A DNA stretch of 64,000 nucleotides from Melioribacteraceae bacterium 4301-Me (lineage in GTDB: Bacteria > Bacteroidota > Ignavibacteria > Ignavibacteriales > Melioribacteraceae), in NCBI GenBank assembly GCA_041538185.1, contig JBGORM010000010.1:1-64000 (forward strand), in the 5' to 3' direction. How positions within the stretch are numbered: position 1 is the stretch's first letter; each line of letters begins with the position of its first letter. Of the stretch, positions 12,680-21,484 are shown piece after piece. A program made the position numbers and the translations under genes. The notes beneath the pieces were generated by a model that searched no databases, had not been told where the DNA came from, and worked only from the letters and a program-made list of their open reading frames with translations.

Positions 12680-13144
12680 CTAAATCAAATCTGCATACTG
12701 ACCATTTATTAACATACACAACATTTGAGGATTGAGCTTGATTTGCATACCTCTTTTACCAGCACTTATAAAAATATTTTCATGAAGTTGTGCTGATTCA
12801 TCAATAAAAGTAGGATAATTTTTTTTCATTCCAATTGGTGAACAGCCGCCTCTAATATAGCCTGTTAACGGCTGAAGTTCTTTTACTTTTATCATTTCAA
12901 TTTTCTTGCTTTTTGAAGCTATAGCTGCTTTTTTGAGATTCAATTCATAATTGCCAGGAATAACAAAAACAAATATTTCGTTTTTTTCATTCCTGGTCAC
13001 AAGAGTTTTAAAGACTGTTTCCAGCTCGGCATTTATTTTAGCTGCAACTGATACCGCATCGAGTTCATCTTCGGAAAATTCATATTCAATAGTTGAAAAG
13101 TGAATACCATTTGATTCGAGAATACGGACGGCGTTGGTTTTCAT
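12680..13144 (-). CDS. ybaK: YbaK/EbsC-type Cys-tRNA(Pro)/aminoacyl-tRNA deacylase
   Basis: A single-domain editing protein of 154 residues that hydrolyses tRNA carrying the wrong amino acid, classically Cys-tRNA(Pro). It shows the YbaK fold signature: an early VFKTLVTR strand, the KKAAIASKSKKIEMI segment containing the invariant Lys, and LTGYIRGGCSPIGMKK with the GxxSPIG loop. Length is normal. It is cytoplasmic. It stands between the gldA-like operon and the prc gene, 52 bp downstream of prc on the same strand. Together with the AlaX-like protein at 4503 it is the second free-standing tRNA editing factor in the window. Confidence 0.88.
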   Translation of the reverse strand: MKTNAVRILESNGIHFSTIEYEFSEDELDAVSVAAKINAELETVFKTLVTRNEKNEIFVFVIPGNYELNLKKAAIASKSKKIEMIKVKELQPLTGYIRGGCSPIGMKKNYPTFIDESAQLHENIFISAGKRGMQIKLNPQMLCMLINGQYADLI

Positions 13145-13196
13145 TAGTCTTAGGTTAATACTCTTTAGAAATTTATATTAAAGCAATAAAGACAAA

Positions 13197-15269
13197 CTAT
13201 CCAACCTTGGCAAGAATATAATCTGCCAAAATCCTACCTGTTTCTTTCAGCTCAAAATCTTTTGCATCTTCCTCATTTGTAATCACCTCATTCTTATTTT
13301 TTAACTTAAGCTCGGCTTGGTTTTGATTTTTTTGGTCGAGTTCTTTTTTCTTTTCTTCCATTTTTTGTTTTTCAATTCTTCTTACCTGTTCATTTAGCGA
13401 CCAAACTTTTTTATTTCTCATTTCCTTAGATTCATTAATATCTTCCAGCATGCTTAAATATTCTGGGTCATTTTTAATTCGTTCATTATGTTTCTTAATT
13501 AAAGAAGGAACATATTTTTGAATATCACCATACTTAGTAAATAAAGTTGATTGGATTTGATCCCATGGCAATGCGCTGGGTTGAGAGCTTTCACCAAATT
13601 CTGTTGAATCGTAGTTTGAAGGAAAAATGATGTCGGGTTTAACACCTTTAAGTTGAGTACTACTGCCTGTAATTCTGTAAAACTTTGCGATTGTCAATTT
13701 AACTTCGCCGGTTTTTCCATCGGAAGTGGGGAGGAACCTGGAAAGGTCAATTACATTTTGTACAGTGCCTTTTCCATAAGTGTTGCTGCCAATAATTAAT
13801 CCTCTTCCATAATCTTGTATTGCGCCGCTAAAAATTTCAGATGCTGATGCACTAAATCGGTTGACAAGGACAGCCAGTGGTCCATCATAAAAGATAGAAG
13901 GGTCCGGGTCTTTATCGACCTCAATACCGCCTGCAGAATTTTTCACTTGAACTACAGGACCTTCTTTAATAAAAAGTCCAGTTAGTTGAATTGCTTCTTG
14001 TAAAGAACCTCCTCCATTATTTCTAAGGTCGATAATAACACCATTTACATTTTCTTTTTTAAAATCTTCAAGGATTTTCTTTACATCAGTTGTAGTACTT
14101 TTATAATCCTTAATTCCTTTTTGAGCGGCTGCAAAGTCACTGTAAAAAGAAGGAAGTTTAATTACGCCAATTTTAAATATGCTGCCGTTGTTTTTTACAT
14201 TAATAATTTCACTTTTGGCTGCTTGTTCTTCTAATTTAATTTTATCGCGCACTAATGTAATTTCTTTAGGAATTGCATTTATACCGTCTTCTTTTTTAAG
14301 AATGCTTAGACGAACAACAGTTCCTTTTTTACCGCGTATTAGTTGAATTGCATCGTCTAATCTCCAGCCAATTATATCTACCATTTCTCCATCTTTTCCT
14401 TGAGCAACACCAATTATTTTATCACCTTCGTGAAGGAGGTTACTTTTAGCTGCAGGTCCCCCTGCAATTATACTAGCTACAACAGTATAATCGCCATCGG
14501 TTCTTAACGAGGCACCAATTCCTTCAAGTGAAAGACTCATTTGTATAGCAAAATTATCTGATGTTATAGGAGAAAAATAATCTGTGTGTGGATCATAAAC
14601 TTCTGTGTATGAATTCATGTATAACTGAAAGACGTCTTCGGGCTCATATTGTAAAATAATTTTATAGTAATTGTTGTACCTTTTAGTTAAAACGTCAACA
14701 ACTCCATTCCAATCTTTTCCGGACAGGATTAAGTTCAAGGCATCGTTTTTTAGCCGCAGTCGCCATAGTTCGTTTAACTCTAAGGAATCAGCCGCCCAAT
14801 CAGCATTTTTCCTATCTGGTTGAAAGTATTCATCTTTCGTAAAATCAAATTGCTTTTTAAGTAATTGGTTAATGTATTTTACTCTTTCGCCCAGCCTCTT
14901 TTTAAAAGTGTTGAAAATTTCAAAAGCAGGATAAAGATTTCCAATTTTTAAGTTGTCATCAAAATTATATTTATACTTATTGAATTTCTCAATATCTGCT
15001 TTAAGAAAGTACAATTTATTATTGTCTAAAGCATTAAGGTAATTTTCATAAATCACAGCAGAAATTGAATCGTTCAGGTTTAATTTTCTATAATGATAGT
15101 TTGTTAAAAGATTAGTGATTATTTGGTCTTTCCTGGATAAAAGTTCATTAGGGTAAAGAACTTTATTCGTATCTATTGTATGATCTTTTGCAATTACTGC
15201 TTCAGGGTTCTGTGCCTTACAACTTAAAACAACTATCGAAAAGAATATTATAAAAAGTAATCGTTTCAT
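13197..15269 (-). CDS. prc: Tail-specific (carboxy-terminal processing) protease, S41 family
   Basis: An exported serine protease of 690 residues acting in the periplasm or at the outer membrane. A signal sequence ends in LSC (MKRLLFIIFFSIVVLSC), so it is probably a lipoprotein. A long N-terminal helical domain is followed by a PDZ domain (LEGIGASLRTDGDYTVV to the GKKGTVVRLSILKKEDG region) and the S41 core with the catalytic Ser in NRFSASASEIFSG and the Lys in GSNTYGKGTVQNV. The C-terminal Glu/Lys-rich region resembles the DUF3340 tail of Prc. The start is taken at the ATG at 15269. A neighbouring ATG at 15275 is possible; the longer frame to 15329 would place 20 non-signal residues before the leader. 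Confidence 0.92.
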   Translation of the reverse strand: MKRLLFIIFFSIVVLSCKAQNPEAVIAKDHTIDTNKVLYPNELLSRKDQIITNLLTNYHYRKLNLNDSISAVIYENYLNALDNNKLYFLKADIEKFNKYKYNFDDNLKIGNLYPAFEIFNTFKKRLGERVKYINQLLKKQFDFTKDEYFQPDRKNADWAADSLELNELWRLRLKNDALNLILSGKDWNGVVDVLTKRYNNYYKIILQYEPEDVFQLYMNSYTEVYDPHTDYFSPITSDNFAIQMSLSLEGIGASLRTDGDYTVVASIIAGGPAAKSNLLHEGDKIIGVAQGKDGEMVDIIGWRLDDAIQLIRGKKGTVVRLSILKKEDGINAIPKEITLVRDKIKLEEQAAKSEIINVKNNGSIFKIGVIKLPSFYSDFAAAQKGIKDYKSTTTDVKKILEDFKKENVNGVIIDLRNNGGGSLQEAIQLTGLFIKEGPVVQVKNSAGGIEVDKDPDPSIFYDGPLAVLVNRFSASASEIFSGAIQDYGRGLIIGSNTYGKGTVQNVIDLSRFLPTSDGKTGEVKLTIAKFYRITGSSTQLKGVKPDIIFPSNYDSTEFGESSQPSALPWDQIQSTLFTKYGDIQKYVPSLIKKHNERIKNDPEYLSMLEDINESKEMRNKKVWSLNEQVRRIEKQKMEEKKKELDQKNQNQAELKLKNKNEVITNEEDAKDFELKETGRILADYILAKVG

Positions 15270-15487
15270 AAGCATCCCAATTTTAATTTTTTTTCTGTCT
15301 ATTACTGTAAAACTCACTATTTGTTTCATAATCTAAATTTAGGTTTGTGCAAAGATATTAAAAGTTAACTTTAGTTCAAGGATAAACGGAAGAAATGAAA
15401 GAACTAAAATGAGCGTTTTATGACATAAAATTCAGAATCATTTTGGTTAAAACAATTTTTTTAAAGCTAATAGGAAATAAAAGATGT

Positions 15488-16297
15488 TTACTTGTTTATT
15501 CCAAAGGGTGTATATGCAATCTTATTTTTCCTAACTTGGTCGAAAAGTTCAATATTAGTTTTTTTTCTTTCCTGCAATTGATGATACAAATGGTACTGAA
15601 CAGCTATATGATTAAGGGATTTAATTTTTAGTCCTTTTAATTCCAGCCTGAATTGCACATCTGTATCTTCGCCAATGGAAGGTTCTTGGTATCTTTCATC
15701 AAAACCATTTATAAGCAGCATATCATCTTTAAATAAGGAAAAATTACATCCTAATAAACCTCTTTGCTTTTTATTAAATGCTCTTCTAAAAAAGTTTGAT
15801 TTGAAATAAAAACCTTTCTCTACGTAATTTGATTCCCCAAGTAACCCATCTTTTACAACTTTGTAAAAATTTTTTTCTAACCAGCCATTTTTTACTTTGT
15901 CCTCAGTAAGTGACAATGTTATTTTCTCTGACAAGTTAACCCTTCTGCCCGTTAAGCAAATTCCTTTTGATGCGTACTTAATATGTTCTTCAACAAAGTG
16001 CGAATGGGGGATACAATCACCATCAATAAATATCAAATAATTACTCTGAGTAGATGCAATTGCTTCATTCAAGATTTTATTTTTTCTAAATCCCTTGTCT
16101 TCGTGCCAGACGTGAGAAATAGAAAAAGAGTAGTTTAATGCTATTTTGTCTAATTCATCGACAAACTCTTTATTAGATCCATCATCAGCAATTACCACTT
16201 CAAAATTTTTCTCGGTTTGATTTTCAAAACCTGCTAAAACCAGTTTAAGGTAATCCATTCTATTGTAAACAGATATTATTAATGCTGTCTTAAACAT
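15488..16297 (-). CDS. Glycosyltransferase family 2 protein
   Basis: A cytoplasmic or membrane-associated glycosyltransferase of 269 residues with a GT-A fold. The N-terminus (TALIISVYNRMDYL) and VVIADDGS bind the nucleotide sugar, and IFIDGDCIPH supplies the metal-binding DXD motif. Downstream are FDERYQEPSIGEDTDVQFRL, with the GEDTD acidic motif typical of the C-terminal part of these enzymes, and a HLYHQLQERKKTN segment. Donor and acceptor are unknown. Its start lies 4 bp after the pdxB stop, so it is translationally coupled to pdxB, though the pathways are not obviously related. Confidence 0.88.
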   Translation of the reverse strand: MFKTALIISVYNRMDYLKLVLAGFENQTEKNFEVVIADDGSNKEFVDELDKIALNYSFSISHVWHEDKGFRKNKILNEAIASTQSNYLIFIDGDCIPHSHFVEEHIKYASKGICLTGRRVNLSEKITLSLTEDKVKNGWLEKNFYKVVKDGLLGESNYVEKGFYFKSNFFRRAFNKKQRGLLGCNFSLFKDDMLLINGFDERYQEPSIGEDTDVQFRLELKGLKIKSLNHIAVQYHLYHQLQERKKTNIELFDQVRKNKIAYTPFGINK

Positions 16298-16301
16298 TTA
16301 G

Positions 16302-17462
16302 CTAAACAATTTTTAGTCGTAATTCAGTTATTATGTTCTTTAATTTCTCTGGAATTTGGTTGCATTTTACAAAATAATTATTCAATTCTCTTCTCAATGG
16401 GTATTCTTTTCTAAGCAAATCAAAATATTTTGCTCTTTCTTCTAATGGCAAATTTAATGAAGCTTTTAATTTTGAGCTGTCATTTTCAATGTTGTATGCA
16501 TGTTCAAAAATTACTTTTAGAGCAGAAAAAAGTTGGCTATCATCTATTTGTTGTGATAAATTTTGTTTATCAAGATCAATTACGTTGTTATAAATTGGTG
16601 AGTATGGCGGTTCCCATTTTGGTTTTTCGTTCAGAAATTCACAAAGTTTTTCATAAATCATAACTGTACCGTTTACTTTACCCTCGTAAGAATAACCAGC
16701 AATATGCGGCGTAGCAATTGTTACCAAATTAAGTAACTCGTAATTGATTGCGGGCTCATTTTCCCACACATCAAATACTGTAAAAATATCATTTTGTTTC
16801 TTTAATCTTTTTAATAATGCAATATTGTCTACAACCGCACCTCTTGATGTGTTGATTAACATGCTTCCTTTTTTTATCAAACTAATATTTTTTTCGTTGA
16901 GTAAATGAAAAGTCTTATCAACGCCAGATTCGTTAAGCGGTACATGTAAAGTAATTACATCTGCAGAAAGAGCACTTTGTAAGTCTGTATATTTTTTGTC
17001 TCCAGTTTTTCTTTGAAGAGGGGGGTCATTCAAAATTGTTTTTAGACCAAGAACCTCAGAAATCTTTTTTACTTTACTCCCAATATTACCTACCCCAATA
17101 ATACCGATAGATTTATTTTTTAACGTAATGTTATTTTGACTGTAAACCCTCCAAATTGCAGTAAAAACATACTCAGTTACAGCATACGAATTGCATCCGG
17201 CAGCATCAGTAAAAGCAATTTCCTTTTGAGATAAGTAATCTTTATCAATATGGTCGGTGCCAATGGTTGCAGTTCCCACAAACCTTACTTTTGTACCTTT
17301 TAGTAAGTCTTTATCTACTTTAGTTACTGAACGGACAATTAAAATGTCAGCATCTTTAAGTATATCATTAGTAATTTTTCTTCCGTTGACAAGAACAACA
17401 TCACCAAATTGACTGAAAGCTTTTTTACCAAAAGCAATATTTTCATCAATAACAATTTTCAT
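16302..17462 (-). CDS. pdxB: Erythronate-4-phosphate dehydrogenase PdxB
   Basis: NAD-dependent D-2-hydroxyacid dehydrogenase of 386 residues in the DXP-dependent pyridoxal phosphate pathway. It oxidises 4-phosphoerythronate. The N-terminus (KIVIDENIAFGKKAFSQFG) and the ADILIVRSVTKV and FVGTATIGTDHID segments match PdxB specifically rather than the wider family. The Rossmann motif is GIIGVGNIGSKV, and the catalytic Arg (NTSRGAVVD), Glu (WENEPAIN) and His (ATPHIAGYSYEG) are all present. The C-terminal dimerisation region typical of PdxB is included. No other pyridoxal genes are seen in the window. Confidence 0.92.
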   Translation of the reverse strand: MKIVIDENIAFGKKAFSQFGDVVLVNGRKITNDILKDADILIVRSVTKVDKDLLKGTKVRFVGTATIGTDHIDKDYLSQKEIAFTDAAGCNSYAVTEYVFTAIWRVYSQNNITLKNKSIGIIGVGNIGSKVKKISEVLGLKTILNDPPLQRKTGDKKYTDLQSALSADVITLHVPLNESGVDKTFHLLNEKNISLIKKGSMLINTSRGAVVDNIALLKRLKKQNDIFTVFDVWENEPAINYELLNLVTIATPHIAGYSYEGKVNGTVMIYEKLCEFLNEKPKWEPPYSPIYNNVIDLDKQNLSQQIDDSQLFSALKVIFEHAYNIENDSSKLKASLNLPLEERAKYFDLLRKEYPLRRELNNYFVKCNQIPEKLKNIITELRLKIV

Positions 17463-17842
17463 GCAATTATTAAAATTTTCTTGATAAATAAAATTACAAA
17501 AGTTGGCTTAATATTAACCCATTCCACGAAAGAATATATCTTTTTATGGCAAATTCCCCAAAATTTGCATAAATGAAGCAACAAAGCCAAAAGGATAAAG
17601 TAACTTTTGTTTGCACAAACGGATTAATATCCAAAATTCATTATTATCATGGTAAAGCATAATTAAGATTAGTCAGCGGCAAAAGTTTTTATGTGTTAAT
17701 ATACTTTTTCATATTTCACTGTTTAAGAATTAACAAAGAAATTGCAATAAGTATTAGGTGCTAACGATTCAATAATTTTTATACTTAATCTACTTTTTGC
17801 TATTTTGATACTACAAAACAAATTTTACTTTTTCGGGTAACA
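17463..17842. other. Divergent intergenic region between pdxB and the mla operon
   Basis: This 380-bp A/T-rich gap must carry promoters for pdxB (minus) and mlaE (plus). I see no gene, no clear operator and no strong hairpin; the 5-bp stem GTTTG/CAAAC near 17610 is weak. Confidence 0.5.
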
Positions 17843-18652
17843 GTGAAACTTCCAACTTTAAAATATAGTCGAAGACTAAGCGCCACAGATTACATCTACA
17901 ACTTTTTAGCTACAATCTCAGGGTTAACTTTATTCAGTATTGAATTTATCAAGCAGGCGGTTGTACCGCCATTTGAAGTTGAACAAATTAAAAAGCACAT
18001 GGACGAGTTGGGAGTTAAAACACTACCGATTGTATCTGTAACAGGATTAATAATTGGTTTAGTCTTAGCTATGCAAAGTTATCCTGTACTTGCAAGATTT
18101 GGTGCGACAGATTTTTTACCTGGCATGGTAGCATTGTCGGTTGTAAGAGAATTAGCTCCTGTTATAACGGCTTTAATATTTGCTGGAAGAGTTAGTTCAG
18201 GCATAGGAGCTGAACTTGGTTCGATGAGAGTTACTGAACAAATTGATGCAATGGAGGTTTCTGCGGTTAATCCATTTAAGTTTCTTGTCGTCACTAGGGT
18301 AATTGCAACTACAATGATTTTGCCTTTACTTACAATATATGTAATAGTCATTGCCATATTAGGAGGGTATATTGCAGTTATAATTACAGAAAGCATGACT
18401 TTCGAATATTATAAAAATGCGGTAATTACATCTATTGAATTTGGTGACTTCATTCCAGGCGTTGCAAAAACTTTTGTTTTCGGTTATATAGTAGGTATAG
18501 TTGGTGCTTACAAAGGTTTTACTGCCGAGGGTGGAACAGAAGGAGTTGGAAAAGCGTCAACCACGTCAGTAGTAATTTCTTCTTTGCTAATTTTAATTTT
18601 CGATATGGTATTAGTTAAAATAACTTTATGGCTATGGCCGACGTTAGGGTAG
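17843..18652 (+). CDS. mlaE: MlaE-family lipid transporter permease
   Basis: Inner-membrane permease of an MCE-type (Mla/Mkl) phospholipid transporter, 269 residues with about five hydrophobic helices. Family hallmarks are visible: an amphipathic N-terminal segment, then LPIVSVTGLIIGLVLAMQS, the VVRELAPVITALIFAGRVSSGIGAELGSMRVTEQIDAMEV region that includes the E-loop contacting the ATPase, and a late GYIVGIVGAYKGFTAEGGTEGVGKA segment. The gene starts with GTG. It opens a three-gene operon with the ATPase (25 bp overlap) and the MCE-domain subunit. This system is expected to move lipids between the inner and outer membranes; direction is unsettled for the family. Confidence 0.92.
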   Translation: MKLPTLKYSRRLSATDYIYNFLATISGLTLFSIEFIKQAVVPPFEVEQIKKHMDELGVKTLPIVSVTGLIIGLVLAMQSYPVLARFGATDFLPGMVALSVVRELAPVITALIFAGRVSSGIGAELGSMRVTEQIDAMEVSAVNPFKFLVVTRVIATTMILPLLTIYVIVIAILGGYIAVIITESMTFEYYKNAVITSIEFGDFIPGVAKTFVFGYIVGIVGAYKGFTAEGGTEGVGKASTTSVVISSLLILIFDMVLVKITLWLWPTLG

Positions 18653-19380
18653 TAAAAATAAAAGACCTAACAAAAAGCTTTGATAGACGTACCGTTCTTT
18701 CCAAAATTTCATTTGACGTCTATAAAGCTGAAAATCTAATTGTATTCGGCAGAAGCGGAAGCGGTAAAAGTGTTTTGTTAAAATGTATTATTGGATTATT
18801 AAAACCTGATGATGGCGAAATTTACATTAACGACGAGAACATTCTATCTCTTAATACAAAAGAATTAAACAATCTTAGGAAAAACATTGGCTTTTTATTT
18901 CAAAGTTCTGCTTTATATGATTCAATGTCAGTAAAAGAAAATTTAATGTTCCCATTAAAACGACACTTTAAAATGGAACAATCTGAAATTAATGACAAAA
19001 TTATGCACACTTTAGAACTCGTTTCTCTTCAAGATGCAATCAACAAAATGCCTTCAGAACTTTCTGGCGGAATGAGGAAACGAGTGGGATTGGCAAGAGC
19101 GATAATCACAGACCCTCAATTAATGCTTTATGATGAACCAACTACTGGATTAGACCCTATAACAACAAAAGAGATAAGTGAATTAATACTCGAACTACAA
19201 ACAAAATTACAAATGACTTCAATTGTAGTTACTCACGACTTAATTTGTGCGGAAATAATTGCAGACAGAGCTATTTTTTTGAAAGATTCTATTCTTGCCT
19301 ATGAAGGTAAAATTAATGAACTAATAAATTCCGATGACCCCTTTCTAAAAAATTTTTTCAGTCACCGGATACAAACGTAA
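18628..19380 (+). CDS. mlaF: MlaF-family ABC transporter ATPase
   Basis: A cytoplasmic ATPase of about 250 residues energising the MCE lipid transporter. Walker A is GRSGSGKS, the Q-loop is FLFQSSALYDSMSV, the signature is LSGGMRKRVGLARA and Walker B is LMLYDEPTTGLDP, with VTHD as the switch His motif. The GGMRKRV form of the signature is characteristic of Mla/Mkl ATPases. The start lies inside the mlaE gene; ATG at 18628 and 18634 are equally possible, and the overlap suggests translational coupling. The MCE subunit follows after 39 bp with its own strong binding site. Confidence 0.92.
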   Translation: MAMADVRVVKIKDLTKSFDRRTVLSKISFDVYKAENLIVFGRSGSGKSVLLKCIIGLLKPDDGEIYINDENILSLNTKELNNLRKNIGFLFQSSALYDSMSVKENLMFPLKRHFKMEQSEINDKIMHTLELVSLQDAINKMPSELSGGMRKRVGLARAIITDPQLMLYDEPTTGLDPITTKEISELILELQTKLQMTSIVVTHDLICAEIIADRAIFLKDSILAYEGKINELINSDDPFLKNFFSHRIQT

Positions 19381-19419
19381 AACGATTTTATATATTAAAG
19401 ATTTTGACAGGAGGTCAAA

Positions 19420-20457
19420 ATGTTTAAAAGTTTAGAAGGTGCTCGCTTAGGCTTATTTATCTTTATTGGAACCATAATTCTAATTATAGTAATATTTTTA
19501 GTAGGAAGTAAAGAATCTCTTTTTGTTAAAACAATTGAAATCAAAGCCTACTTTGATCGAATTGAGGGATTAAAGCCAGGTGCACCAGTCAGACTAAGCG
19601 GCTACGATATTGGAAGTGTAAGCAGTATCTCACTTGCTGATGTTAAAACTGGACAGGTAGAAGTTCACATGAGAATTAAACAAGACTTAATAAAATTCAT
19701 TCGACTTGATAGTCAAGCTTCGATTGAAACAGAAGGCTTAGTCGGTAAAAAAATAGTCTCTATTACTCCAGGTTCAGTAGATTTACCAATAATTGAAGAC
19801 GGCGGAACATTAAAGACAAAAACACCAATAAATATTTCTGAAATAGTTGAAGAAACAAAATCAGTAATGGCAAATTTACAGAACATTACAAAAGACTTTG
19901 CAGATATTGTAAACAAAGTTAACGTAGGTGAAGGAACTATAGGCAAGCTAATAAACGATGATCAACTTTATTATGCGACAGTAAAAATTACTAACACGGC
20001 AGATAAAAGTCTTGATAGCATGACACTACGATTAAGCGAAATATCGAACTTTATAATTGGTATTGGTGGCAGTGTAAAAGGAATTTTATCTAATGTAGAT
20101 AGTGCAGTTGCAGATGTAAAAAATTTAACTGATAAAATTAATCGCGGACAAGGAATGATAGGCGCACTCATATCTGACAAAAAAATGTATGATTCACTTA
20201 AAACTATAGTTAACAATTTAGTATTAACATCAGAAAATACGCTGGTTGCCACTTCTCGATTTGCAGAAAACATGGAAGCATTAAAACACAATTGGTTATT
20301 TAAAGGTTACTTTGAACAACGCGGTTATTGGGATGAACTCGACTACGAAAAAAACATTAACTCCAAACTGCAAGAACTGAAATCTCAGAATCAGATTCTT
20401 GATCAAAAGATAAAGGAACTGAAAGAAATAGAATCAAGATTGAACATTAAAAAATAA
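19420..20457 (+). CDS. mlaD: MlaD/MCE-domain subunit of the lipid transporter
   Basis: A 345-residue protein with an N-terminal membrane anchor (about residues 10-27) and one MCE domain (about 38-115; YFDRIEGLKPGAPVRLSGYDIGSV), followed by a long helical region and a coiled-coil C-terminus rich in Lys, Glu and Gln. MCE proteins form hexameric rings that guide lipids across the periplasm. It is longer than E. coli MlaD, and the extra helical tail could form a tunnel or needle as in other MCE families, which is an inference. It is preceded by GACAGGAGGTCAAA, a strong binding site. It ends the operon; a repeat-rich non-coding stretch follows. Confidence 0.9.
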   Translation: MFKSLEGARLGLFIFIGTIILIIVIFLVGSKESLFVKTIEIKAYFDRIEGLKPGAPVRLSGYDIGSVSSISLADVKTGQVEVHMRIKQDLIKFIRLDSQASIETEGLVGKKIVSITPGSVDLPIIEDGGTLKTKTPINISEIVEETKSVMANLQNITKDFADIVNKVNVGEGTIGKLINDDQLYYATVKITNTADKSLDSMTLRLSEISNFIIGIGGSVKGILSNVDSAVADVKNLTDKINRGQGMIGALISDKKMYDSLKTIVNNLVLTSENTLVATSRFAENMEALKHNWLFKGYFEQRGYWDELDYEKNINSKLQELKSQNQILDQKIKELKEIESRLNIKK

Positions 20458-20508
20458 TTTAATCCCATTTCTATTTAGTCCCTGGCTCACAGGAAAACTT
20501 GCCCTCAA

Positions 20509-20529
20509 CTAAGTGATGGATTTCCATCG
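20509..20529 (-). repeat. Dispersed short element, divergent copy
   Basis: Read on the minus strand this is CGATGGAAATCCATCACTTAG. It matches the copy at 56910-56934 in the part GGAAATCCATCACTT and is a diverged member of the CACCACTTCGTG family described under findings. Confidence 0.45.
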
Positions 20530-20569
20530 AACAGACATGCCATAACACATATAGTCTAATGAAGATAAT

Positions 20570-20605
20570 AGTAAGTCGGTTCGCTGAACCGACTAGATTA
20601 ATAAG
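20570..20605. repeat. 36-bp hairpin repeat, copy 1
   Basis: It contains AGTCGGTTC-GCT-GAACCGACT, a perfect 9-bp stem with a 3-nt loop, followed by AGATTAATAAG. It matches the copy at 21251-21286 with a single A/G difference. Confidence 0.85.
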
Positions 20606-20611
20606 ATGAGA

Positions 20612-20630
20612 GGGCAAGAAGACCTTGCCC
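20612..20630. repeat. GGGCAAG hairpin
   Basis: GGGCAAG (20612-20618) pairs perfectly with CTTGCCC (20624-20630) around a 5-nt loop, and CTACAG follows. Part of the word, ACTTGCCCTCA, also recurs at about 20498-20508. Confidence 0.6.
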
Positions 20631-20729
20631 CTACAGCAATTAACAATTACATTAAATCTTAATGAGGCTAAAATCAGTTCGAAAGAAAGATTTGATAGAA
20701 TCTTTAAATCAAAGAGGAGATATAAGGTA

Positions 20730-20752
20730 ATCCACAAAGTGGTGAATTCTCA
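20730..20752 (-). repeat. Dispersed short CACCACTTCGTG-type element
   Basis: On the minus strand it reads GAGAATTCACCACTTTGTGGAT, nearly identical to the copy at 37757-37779 (GAGAATTCACCACTTCGTGGA). Confidence 0.7.
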
Positions 20753-20771
20753 AAGGTTCAGTTTTTTTGGA

Positions 20772-20856
20772 TTAGTTAGAGTTACTAAGGTTTAGAAGAA
20801 AAAGATAAGGTCAAACCCGTTTGACGAGTCAAAGAAACCTAATTTTTGAGCTTAAC
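20772..20856. repeat. 85-bp repeat block, copy 1
   Basis: It starts TTAGTTAGAGTTACTAAGG and runs to GAGCTTAAC. It aligns without gaps over nearly its whole length to 21096-21180, 324 bp away, with only a handful of substitutions. It is not coding in any frame that continues. Confidence 0.85.
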
Positions 20857-21095
20857 TTCTTAGAGTTTACAACCTTAGTAACAAATCAAATCCTTGAACC
20901 TATCTAAACCTTATTACCTTATGGATAACATCAAAAATAGTTTTGAGAAATAATCAATTGAGATTGTTGGATAGTAATGAACTTCTTACGGATAGAACCA
21001 AAGGAATTTACAATTCATATTTAACCCATATTTGTCACTAGAAATTCTAAAAAATTATAATTCACTTTAAGGTGATAAGGTTCGGTTTCCTGGGG

Positions 21096-21180
21096 TTAGT
21101 TAGAGTTACTAAGGTTTAGAAGAAAAAGATAAGGTCAAACCCGTTTGAAGAGTCAGAGAAACCTTATTCTTGAGCTCACT
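21096..21180. repeat. 85-bp repeat block, copy 2
   Basis: A direct copy of 20772-20856. The right flanks differ, because copy 1 continues into an inverted AACCTTAGTAAC that copy 2 lacks. Confidence 0.85.
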
Positions 21181-21250
21181 TTATAATGGATTTTCTAGGT
21201 TGAAAATAACTCAACAAGAGTATTAGCTTAAACATTAAAAGCAAGCTTGA

Positions 21251-21286
21251 AGTAAGTCGGTTCGCTGAACCGACTGGATTAATAAG
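21251..21286. repeat. 36-bp hairpin repeat, copy 2
   Basis: The same 9-bp stem as at 20570-20605, in the same orientation, with GGATTAATAAG in place of AGATTAATAAG. Confidence 0.85.
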
Positions 21287-21484
21287 CCCTTCAGCAAAAA
21301 ATTGATTTCTTTTTTGGGTTAAATGATAATTAAGCTCAAATATTCAATTAGAAAATTTGTGATTTGGACAGCGAACTTTATTAATCTCAATTAAACTTCC
21401 GTAAAAAATTATTGAATTTTGTAGGTAACTAAAACAGTTTATCGGAATCAGCACAAAACTTTGAATTAATTATTAACTGGAGAT

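Larger units (their letters stand above)
20458..21484. other. Non-coding repeat nest between mlaD and the TPR gene
   Basis: About 1 kb with no credible gene. It is a mosaic: two copies of an 85-bp block (20772-20856 and 21096-21180), two copies of a 36-bp hairpin unit (20570-20605 and 21251-21286), a GGGCAAG/CTTGCCC hairpin at 20612-20630, two divergent copies of the CACCACTTCGTG word, and the inverted pair GTTACTAAGGTT / AACCTTAGTAAC near 20781 and 20871. It lies between convergent operons, where insertions would be tolerated. Confidence 0.75.

Noticed and set aside
20471..20737. 88-residue minus-strand reading frame
   Set aside because: It is built almost entirely from the repeat nest (hairpin unit and dispersed words), so it is most likely a by-product of repeats.
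20570..21286. CRISPR array from the repeated hairpins
   Set aside because: There are only two copies about 680 bp apart, with no regular spacers and no cas genes.
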